Below the pieces are notes generated by a model. That model made no database searches and was not told the origin of the DNA. It was given only the letters and a program-made list of their open reading frames with translations. Below, in pieces: positions 31,242 through 36,847 of a stretch of 36,847 nucleotides of DNA. This DNA comes from DATKKK01 sp035542975. Lineage in GTDB: Archaea > Thermoproteota > Bathyarchaeia > Bathyarchaeales > Bathycorpusculaceae. Both the position numbers and the translations under genes were made by a program. The stretch's first letter is position 1. Each line of letters begins with the position of its first letter. The DNA lies in the NCBI GenBank assembly GCA_035542975.1, contig DATKKK010000082.1:1-36847 (forward strand). The letters are read 5' to 3'.

Positions 31242-32750
31242 TTACTTGCAATTGCCGTCTTTTCCGAGACCGCCACGTAGAAAGCCAAACATTAATTTTG
31301 CAACCGCTAGCGCATTGTCAGCTTGCAGGAGTCCTGTGCCATAGTCTTTCCAAGTCCAAGTATAGGTCACTATTGTACCCGAGAAGGTGTCATAGACGTT
31401 TGCTGATCTGCTCTGTTCGAACAATTTTGTCAAAGGAACGAATGCTGCTGCTAATTTGAGGCACATCTCCATTGCACATTGATCCACTTTCGGATACTTC
31501 TGAGCCACAAGTGCAGCTATTCCTGCCACGTGCGGTGCTGCTTGACTTGTTCCCCACACGGAGTAATAGTTCCACTGGCCAGAACCGTAATCCTTGAATG
31601 GACCCTTTACTGCTGCTCCTGGAGCTGCAACGTCAAGATCCCAGATGTGTTGGCCGAGGTCAGGGTTAGGTCTTGAGCTAAAGTCTGTTAGGTAAACTTG
31701 GAATTTGTTTCCTAGCGGATCTTTCGTCCATAGATTTTCTGGGACATCTTTGGTCCACCAGTAATAGTCGTTGGGATTTCCTGGATAAAGATAGTAGTCT
31801 AGGTATTCTTGTGTCCATCCTGCTGCAGCTACTGAAATTACCTGTGGATATGCACCTGGCCAGCCCATGCCAGCGTCTCCTTCATTGCCCGCAGATGCAA
31901 CTATTATCACGCCTTGTCTGATGGCATAGTTAATCGCGTCTTCCTCAATCGCAGTGGGTGATGACCCTCCAAGGCTCATGTTTATAATGATTTTCACGTG
32001 ATTTATTCTTGCCAAGTCACCAATGTATCTGATGCCTGCTGCGATCATTTCGTCTGTGCCGCCAGCCCAGAACCAGCCGTTTCCATCAGGAGCGAACCGA
32101 ATCCAATCATCCAGTACCAACACTGGGATGATTGTCACTTTTGGTGCTACCCCACTAACCCAGTAGCTTACTCCATCGCCTCGTCTACTGTTGTACTGCC
32201 AGCCTGTAATTTCACTCATAACCTGAGTGCCGTGACCTGAACCCCAACCGAAGCCGTTTTCGTCGGGTGCGCCATTGTCATGAGTTATGAAACCACGGTC
32301 GCTTCTAAGAGGCCCATATGAGAACTTGTATTCGACGCCATCTACGTATTCTATTGACCAGTTGCCGTCTCCTGTTGGGTCATACCACACGTTGTGTGTG
32401 AAACCTATGCCCCAATCTGTTTTAATGCTGACTTGACTTGCAGGGAAGAAATACCTGTAATTTGATAGCAATCCAGTATCAAGAATTGCTACATATATTC
32501 CATCCCCTGTCTGGTCCACTTTGTCTGCATCAACCATGTCAACATTAAATGGAACAGGATCTGCGGCGCTACCTGAGCCTTCAGCACCAAGGAGTTCCAC
32601 CTTTGCAGGCTTTACAACTGAGGTTATTGCTTTGGAGTTTCCTAGAAGTATGTTTTTTACACTATCATTTGCTTTTGCTGGATTCATTGGAGTCAATGTA
32701 ACGAAAAGAACTGCCAACAAGACAACGCTTACTAGTATTTTTGTTTTCAT
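31242..32750 (-). CDS. Secreted subtilisin-like serine protease (S8)
   Basis: A 502-residue exported endopeptidase. A signal peptide covers about 1-27, with a short propeptide after it. The catalytic triad is D91 (VAILDTGLL), H173 (GSGHGTQVMSEITG) and S402 (GTSQAAPHVAGIAAL), and the oxyanion asparagine is N289 (VIIVASAGNEG). Between 311 and 375 there is an aromatic and acidic insertion (QEYLDYYLYPGNPNDYYWWT). The C-terminus (LLQADNALAVAKLMFGFLRG) has no membrane anchor, so it is likely secreted or loosely surface-bound. AGGAGAGAGG just before the ATG is a strong ribosome site. It would degrade external protein to peptides, fitting the TldD/E and Kor genes. Confidence 0.9.
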   Translation of the reverse strand: MKTKILVSVVLLAVLFVTLTPMNPAKANDSVKNILLGNSKAITSVVKPAKVELLGAEGSGSAADPVPFNVDMVDADKVDQTGDGIYVAILDTGLLSNYRYFFPASQVSIKTDWGIGFTHNVWYDPTGDGNWSIEYVDGVEYKFSYGPLRSDRGFITHDNGAPDENGFGWGSGHGTQVMSEITGWQYNSRRGDGVSYWVSGVAPKVTIIPVLVLDDWIRFAPDGNGWFWAGGTDEMIAAGIRYIGDLARINHVKIIINMSLGGSSPTAIEEDAINYAIRQGVIIVASAGNEGDAGMGWPGAYPQVISVAAAGWTQEYLDYYLYPGNPNDYYWWTKDVPENLWTKDPLGNKFQVYLTDFSSRPNPDLGQHIWDLDVAAPGAAVKGPFKDYGSGQWNYYSVWGTSQAAPHVAGIAALVAQKYPKVDQCAMEMCLKLAAAFVPLTKLFEQSRSANVYDTFSGTIVTYTWTWKDYGTGLLQADNALAVAKLMFGFLRGGLGKDGNCK

Positions 32751-33000
32751 TTTCCTCTCTCCTTATTTTTAGGCGGTAATAGTATGATGTCAATTCATTT
32801 TTTAGCTTTGTGGAACTTACTTCTAGCACACGCTGAGACGATGTTTGCATGAAGAGTTAGGTTCGCTACGCATGGCTTCTGAGAACAGAAGATGCATGCT
32901 ATACGTGATTCTTAGCGCCTGCTAAATCTACAGCAAGCCCTCTTTCCCAGCCTCATTGGTGATTTCTTAAAGATCACGTATGGACAATCATGCAATGTTT

Positions 33001-33828
33001 TTACTTTACAGGCAAGTATGCTGCGCATAGCAGTCCGAAATAAGTTGGAACTTGGTAAGACAACAATCGCCCTTTCAGTTTAGTGCGATTGATAATTCCT
33101 TGCAACATGGCTATTTGCCAAAGGCTGTCGGGCTTAGCATTTTCTACAAACTGTGGTGATAGGTCAAAAAGAGATTTTAAGTTGTTGGACGAAACCGCGT
33201 TTGCTACTATCTTGTCAAATTCTTGTGATAACGGATGAAAACCGTAAGGTCCATCCGGCTTATGCGCGTGGCCTTGATCAGCACTTGCTACGAAGGCAAT
33301 TCCTTTTCCAGAGTTTTCAGCAGCTTCCTCAATTGTCTGCCCAAAATTGATGAGTGTTTGCAATGAAATTTCTCTGGAGGGCGTAACTATTACGACTTTG
33401 CATGCATCCGAGCCTTTATCCAAAAGAAACCACAGTGGAATGAATATCCCCCAGTCCATCGGCATGCAGGATGCGGGTCCCTCGCTTGTTCCATAGTTTG
33501 CGCCTACAACTGGGATTTTCGATTGCTTCGCATTTCCAAGAATCAGCTTCGCCAAATCTCTGTCGCATTCACATCGCAGCTTAATGATTCTATTACTGGC
33601 TTCCAAGGTTCCTTCAGTAAATTCGGAAGTCACTACTCCTATCGTTGCCTCCAAACGCAAACCGTGAGGAGTGGCTAAAACGACTGTTTCAGGTCTCTGT
33701 TCCTTGAAAAGATTTGCTAATTCCTCCATGCCTCGACGCGTTTCAGCGAACGCTTCAAACTGATCACCTGCTAACTCGGGAATTACTTCGGCTCCATGAG
33801 GAGCGATGCATGCAAAAACGATGCCCAT
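33001..33828 (-). CDS. LigB-type class III extradiol dioxygenase-like / Memo-related protein
   Basis: A 275-residue protein with the LigB fold. The opening GIVFACIAPHGAEVIPEL and VVLATPHGLRLEA supply histidines expected for a non-heme iron site, and SADQGHAHKPDGPYGFHPLS adds more. It may be an aromatic ring-cleaving dioxygenase, but in archaea this family also includes the LigB domain of the AmmeMemoRadiSam set; a radical SAM enzyme of that set is encoded 2 kb away. I prefer the ATG at 33828, since GGAGAAG lies just before it inside the longer frame that starts at 33840. Substrate unknown. Confidence 0.7.
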   Translation of the reverse strand: MGIVFACIAPHGAEVIPELAGDQFEAFAETRRGMEELANLFKEQRPETVVLATPHGLRLEATIGVVTSEFTEGTLEASNRIIKLRCECDRDLAKLILGNAKQSKIPVVGANYGTSEGPASCMPMDWGIFIPLWFLLDKGSDACKVVIVTPSREISLQTLINFGQTIEEAAENSGKGIAFVASADQGHAHKPDGPYGFHPLSQEFDKIVANAVSSNNLKSLFDLSPQFVENAKPDSLWQIAMLQGIINRTKLKGRLLSYQVPTYFGLLCAAYLPVK

Positions 33829-33903
33829 ATTCTTCTCCATTGTAATGTATTATTGGCACTGCGAATAAGTCTTGTTATAGTGTTCTTACAAAAGCAGATC
33901 TGA

Positions 33904-33982
33904 TGGTAGCGGGGAGTAGATTTGAACTACTGATCTCTGGGTTATGAGCCCAGCGGGTTAATCCTGGCTACCCCACCCCGCT
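33904..33982 (-). tRNA. Initiator tRNA-Met (CAT), CCA encoded
   Basis: The minus strand forms a full cloverleaf. The acceptor stem is AGCGGGG/CCCCGCT with an A1:U72 pair. The D-arm is GGGT/ACCC, the anticodon stem CTGGG/CCCAG with loop CTCATAA (anticodon CAT), and the T-arm is AGTAG-TTCAAAT-CTACT. The three G:C pairs in the anticodon stem plus A1:U72 mark it as the initiator. The discriminator A and 3' CCA are encoded (complement of 33907 and 33904-33906). There is no intron. Confidence 0.95.
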
Positions 33983-34020
33983 AAACATGCGGTAAACAAA
34001 CGCTTCCTTCAATCCTTTTT

Positions 34021-34030
34021 GTTTAAATAC
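34021..34030 (+). promoter_or_regulatory. TATA box between initiator tRNA-Met and the PAC2 gene
   Basis: GTTTAAATAC reads as a good TATA element on the plus strand, 40-50 nt before the GTG at 34072. The TTTAAA core is self-complementary and lies 40-45 nt from the tRNA 5' end on the other strand, so it could serve both divergent genes. Confidence 0.45.
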
Positions 34031-34110
34031 ACCCAACGTATATTAGCGTTCTTGTTAGTAAAGACATTTTAGTGACACATGTCTATTATCGAGCTGGGTG
34101 CAGGCACGTG

Positions 34111-34755
34111 ATGGATAAATCTTATTTCCGCCAAACATCCAATCCACATCTTAAGAAACCAGTTTTTGTACAAGGGCTTCCTGGGTTTGGAAATGTCGGT
34201 AAGATTGCAGCTCATCTGCTGGTTAAGTTTTGTAGCGCGAAACTTTTTGCTGAATTGTATTCGTCGTCTTTTCCTGACTATGTTACGGCAAACTCGAAGG
34301 GGATTTGTCGTTTACCACGCTATGAATTCTGGGCTGCATCTGTGGAGAAGAACGATTTCGTAATAATGACTGGAGATACACAGCCTTCTTTTGACGATGT
34401 TGTCTCACATTACGCGTTGTGTAGTGAGGTGCTGGATTTTGTTGAAAAACAAAACTGCAATTTCATCGTGACTTTGGGTGGGATACCCATAACTGAGGAG
34501 AAGAAGCAAGTTTATGTGGCGGCTACTTCGCCTAGGTTGGCTTTGGAATTCATGGAAAAGGGCGCGGTGATATACAGCAAGGGAAGAATCGTTGGCGCCA
34601 CTGGTTTACTGTTAGCGCTTGCAAGAGAACGTGGTCTTGACGGTATAAGCTTGTTAGGTCCAACGAGCGGCTTTCAAGCAGATCGCGGGGCAGGTTTTTC
34701 GGTTTTTAAGTTTCTGATGAAAGCGTTAGGCAACGAGGTAAAGGAAGGGTTATAA
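34111..34755 (+). CDS. PAC2-family proteasome-assembly-chaperone-like protein
   Basis: A protein of about 214 residues of the PAC2 family (archaeal COG2047-type). Characteristic motifs are VFVQGLPGFGNVGKIAAHLL, the SSSFPDYV and CRLPRYEFW segments, VIMTGDTQPSFDDVVSHYAL, FIVTLGGIP, and the C-terminal VGATGLLLALARERGLDG. Eukaryotic PAC2 chaperones 20S proteasome assembly; the archaeal role is likely similar but not proven. I take the ATG at 34111. The GTG at 34072 would add 13 residues and cannot be excluded. A small membrane protein gene follows 44 nt later. Confidence 0.82.
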   Translation: MDKSYFRQTSNPHLKKPVFVQGLPGFGNVGKIAAHLLVKFCSAKLFAELYSSSFPDYVTANSKGICRLPRYEFWAASVEKNDFVIMTGDTQPSFDDVVSHYALCSEVLDFVEKQNCNFIVTLGGIPITEEKKQVYVAATSPRLALEFMEKGAVIYSKGRIVGATGLLLALARERGLDGISLLGPTSGFQADRGAGFSVFKFLMKALGNEVKEGL

Positions 34756-34799
34756 GAGAAAACGCTAAATCTAAATCACGGTTGGAACGTGAACATGCT

Positions 34800-35003
34800 A
34801 TGAGTGAAGAAAAACCGAAGAACACAGTATTCCTAATTATATTGGCGGCTTTGTTGGTTTTTGCGGGACCAACATACTTGGTTTATGCGCTTGTAAGTGT
34901 TCTTGATGTGAACTACTTTCTTTCGATTGGTTGCGGGTTTGCCCTTTTTGTAGTAGGCATGATTTGTCTGTGGTTCCTGATTAGAAGGAAAATTGTGACG
35001 TAG
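34800..35003 (+). CDS. Small two-helix membrane protein
   Basis: A 67-residue membrane protein. After a short polar N-terminus (MSEEKPKN), helix 1 spans about 9-33 (TVFLIILAALLVFAGPTYLV) and helix 2 about 39-61 (YFLSIGCGFALFVVGMICLW), ending in a basic RRKIVT. I do not recognise the family. A TTG at 34782 would extend it by 6 residues; neither start has a strong ribosome site. It follows the PAC2 gene closely and may be co-transcribed with it. Confidence 0.6.
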   Translation: MSEEKPKNTVFLIILAALLVFAGPTYLVYALVSVLDVNYFLSIGCGFALFVVGMICLWFLIRRKIVT

Positions 35004-35127
35004 CGAACTGTGCCTCAGATACCCTAGGGTTCATCATCTTTTCAGACAGGTTACTTCTTCATCGGCAATCATACACGCGGTAATCGACGCTAAATATTGT
35101 TCGGTTCTGGATGAAGATTAGTAAAGC

Positions 35128-35136
35128 ATATAAAAT
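35128..35136 (+). promoter_or_regulatory. TATA box of the 35158 gene, leaderless transcript predicted
   Basis: ATATAAAAT is a strong TATA box centred about 26 nt before the ATG at 35158. Transcription should start at or near that ATG. GGAG at 35143-35146 would then lie upstream of the mRNA start. Confidence 0.6.
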
Positions 35137-35157
35137 ATGCTAGGAGATATATTATGT

Positions 35158-35763
35158 ATGCAAAAGGACAAGGACAAAAAACTTGAAGAACTCATGAAAA
35201 AAAACGACGAATCAACCAAACGAACAACAATAATCCTTGAAAAAGAAGAACGAGAATTCATAGACTCCTTAATCAAAGAGGGAAAAGAACCAGGCATCAA
35301 ACCTCTCATCTCAAAAATGCTGGACGTCTACAGAAGCATGATGGTCTATGACTGGCGCTTCCCAGGAGAATATTACTGCGGCATAAGCCGCATCGCATTC
35401 GTAAACGTGGAACTAATCAACATCCTCATCCAAAATGTGCCAAAAGAAAAATCACGCGAAATCGGAAGAAACATGGGCGAAGCCATCAAAGTTTCTATAG
35501 AAACAACCATCGACGTTCAAACAACAAACCGTGAGAAGTGGCCAGACATCTTCAAACGTCTAAGAGTTCAAGGGTTCGGCGACTTCTATTTGAAAGACAA
35601 ATATCTCCTCATAAAAACACCGTTTATAAATGAACCAGAAATCTGGGCGGGCTTCCTAGAAGGCTTGCTCAACATAGAATTGGACGTAAAAGCTTCTGCT
35701 CAACCGTTTGTTTTCGAGATAAAAGAGAACGTTAACCATGAAGAAAACAAGCAAACGATATAA
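35158..35763 (+). CDS. Unknown protein with possible ribbon-helix-helix N-terminus
   Basis: A 201-residue protein I do not recognise. The first 25 residues are highly charged. The segment TTIILEKEEREFIDSLIKEG (about 22-41) and the helix after it look like a ribbon-helix-helix or related DNA-binding start. The C-terminal two thirds form a mixed alpha/beta domain (YYCGISRIAFVNVELINILI, RVQGFGDFYLKDKYLLIKTP, FLEGLLNIELDVKASAQPFV) that could be a ligand-binding or V4R-like fold. I chose the ATG at 35158 because the TATA box fits a leaderless start there; the ATG at 35137 lies within the TATA region. A radical SAM gene follows. Confidence 0.6.
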   Translation: MQKDKDKKLEELMKKNDESTKRTTIILEKEEREFIDSLIKEGKEPGIKPLISKMLDVYRSMMVYDWRFPGEYYCGISRIAFVNVELINILIQNVPKEKSREIGRNMGEAIKVSIETTIDVQTTNREKWPDIFKRLRVQGFGDFYLKDKYLLIKTPFINEPEIWAGFLEGLLNIELDVKASAQPFVFEIKENVNHEENKQTI

Positions 35764-35801
35764 CGCTAGAGAGCCCTATGATTTTGTGGAGCGTTAGACA
35801 C

Positions 35802-36847
35802 ATGTCGCTTCATGAAGCCATACTTTACGAAAAAACGGAAAACAAGAAAGTCAAATGCAACCTGTGCGCAAGAAGATGCCTCATAAACGATGGCGGAACA
35901 GGCTTCTGCCTCGTAAGAAAAAACGAGAACGGAACCCTTTTCTCGCTCGTCTACGGCAAAGCAATATCCGCATCCGTAGACCCGATCGAGAAGAAGCCGC
36001 TTTCACACTTTAACCCTGGCGCTCAGGTCATGTCAATCGCCACGGTAGGCTGTAACTTTCGTTGTCAGTTCTGCGATAATTGGATGATAAGCCAAGAGAA
36101 AAACATCGCTGGAAGAAATCTTCCACCGGAAGAGGTTGTGAAAGCAGCGAGTGAGAATTCTTGCCAAGGAATCAGCTACACTTACACTGAGCCAACCGTC
36201 TTCATGGAGTACGCTTATGATACAGCAAAGCTTGCCAGACAAGTTGGGTTCTTTAATACTTTCGTAACCAACGGGTACATGACGCCGGAAGCCGTGAAAA
36301 CCATAGCGCCGTATCTGGATGCAGCAACAGTGGATTTCAAAGGAGGCGCAGACCCTGAGTTTTACAAGACTTTTTCTGCTGTTCCTTCTGTTGCGCCGAT
36401 TTTTGAGGCTTTGAAGGAAATGAAGAGAAACGACATCCACATAGAAATTACCAACTTGGTTGTGCCTAAAACGGGTGATTCGCTTGAGAGGATTAAGGAG
36501 CTTGCGCAGTGGATTAGAGATGCGCTAGGCAAGGACACGCCGTTCCATCTGCTGCGTTTTCACCCTGACTATAAACTGAATGCTACGCCTGCCACGCCAG
36601 TAGAAACCTTGGAGAAAGCGTATGTAGCCGCGAAAGAAACAGGATTGAACTACGTGTATATTGGCAACGTTCCGGGACATGCGTGTGAAAGCACTTACTG
36701 TCCGAACTGCAATGAGCTTGTTATCAAGCGCTTTGCTTTCGAAATCACCAGATGGAATCTTGTTAAGGGTACACATTGCCCAGTTTGCGGGCAAGAAATT
36801 CCAATAAAAGGAAAGCTACACGCAGCAGGGCATGGTCTTCCATACGC
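35802..36847 (+). CDS. AmmeMemoRadiSam-type radical SAM enzyme (AmrS-like), 3' end beyond window
   Basis: An open frame of 348 codons runs off the right edge without a stop. The radical SAM cluster is C84, C88 and C91 (VGCNFRCQFCDNW), preceded by an N-terminal cysteine set (C19, C22, C26, C36: KCNLCARRCLIN...GFC). SLVYGKAISASVDPIEKKPL, TYTEPTVFMEYAYD, VTNGYMTPEAV and FHLLRFHPDYKL are hallmarks of the AmmeMemoRadiSam radical SAM family. Two C-terminal CxxC pairs (CPNC, CPVC) resemble a zinc ribbon. I chose the ATG at 35802, with GGAG 10 nt upstream; an ATG at 35778 is also in frame. The modification it makes is unknown. The LigB-like gene nearby may be a partner. Confidence 0.85.
   Translation, partial: MSLHEAILYEKTENKKVKCNLCARRCLINDGGTGFCLVRKNENGTLFSLVYGKAISASVDPIEKKPLSHFNPGAQVMSIATVGCNFRCQFCDNWMISQEKNIAGRNLPPEEVVKAASENSCQGISYTYTEPTVFMEYAYDTAKLARQVGFFNTFVTNGYMTPEAVKTIAPYLDAATVDFKGGADPEFYKTFSAVPSVAPIFEALKEMKRNDIHIEITNLVVPKTGDSLERIKELAQWIRDALGKDTPFHLLRFHPDYKLNATPATPVETLEKAYVAAKETGLNYVYIGNVPGHACESTYCPNCNELVIKRFAFEITRWNLVKGTHCPVCGQEIPIKGKLHAAGHGLPY

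Noticed and set aside
1..36847. Mobile element, prophage or defence island
   Set aside because: No transposase, integrase, terminal repeats, restriction or CRISPR genes were found; the content is housekeeping with some lineage-specific genes.

Overview
The window is archaeal chromosome. It carries a TFB, Alba, L7Ae, Gar1, ribosomal proteins L40e, S28e and L24e, an archaeal-type AspRS, a PAC2 protein, an initiator tRNA-Met with an A1:U72 pair, TATA boxes about 25 nt before start codons, and a formylmethanofuran:tetrahydromethanopterin formyltransferase homologue. Alba, moderate GC, tetrahydromethanopterin-type C1 chemistry, 2-oxoacid:ferredoxin oxidoreductase and peptidase genes suggest Candidatus Bathyarchaeia (MCG) or a nearby Thermoproteota lineage. 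That placement is inference; no 16S rRNA is present. I see no insertion sequence, prophage or CRISPR array.

Layout: 1-342 is a partial membrane protein (-). 653-1078 is a YpeA-like GNAT (+). 1381-1456 is tRNA-Gly(CCC) (-). 1548-4288 is a tldD-tldE pair (-), divergent from korABC at 4396-6891 (+). 6985-9360 holds a secreted beta-helix/coiled-coil stalk protein and a two-TM protein (-). 9508-9930 is a winged-helix protein (+), followed by a compact GC-rich candidate structured RNA (9960-10041).

10.2-20.7 kb is a purine block of two convergent arms. The + arm is purM, purS, purL, purQ. The - arm is purF, purD, an EhaR-like HAD protein, an Ftr homologue and a PfkB kinase, with overlaps of 4 nt or gaps of 1 and 15 nt. 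Together they encode steps 1, 2, 4 and 5 of IMP synthesis. The formylation step 3 (GAR to FGAR) has no PurN or PurT here, yet a formyltransferase homologue is translationally packed behind PurD. This is the most interesting lead in the window. The HAD-Ftr-PfkB trio also resembles the EhaR-EhaS-EhaT end of the methanogen eha operon, here without hydrogenase genes.

20.8-23.6 kb holds an exported beta-sandwich protein, aspS, a NusA-like KH protein and alba (all -). 23.8-26.3 kb is an Lrp-like regulator translationally adjoining sucC-sucD (+), with repeats around its promoter that look like an operator. KorABC and SucCD could together convert 2-oxoglutarate to succinate with reduced ferredoxin and ATP. 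26.4-30.6 kb is information-processing: L40e, DUF116, two small unknown proteins, tfb-gar1 (-), and L7Ae-S28e-L24e (+).

30.7-36.8 kb holds a small unknown protein, a secreted subtilase (-), a LigB/Memo-like protein (-), initiator tRNA-Met (-), a PAC2 protein, a small membrane protein, an unknown protein with a possible ribbon-helix-helix start, and an AmrS-type radical SAM enzyme cut by the window edge. First genes of several transcripts look leaderless, while internal genes carry Shine-Dalgarno sites; TTG and GTG starts are common.
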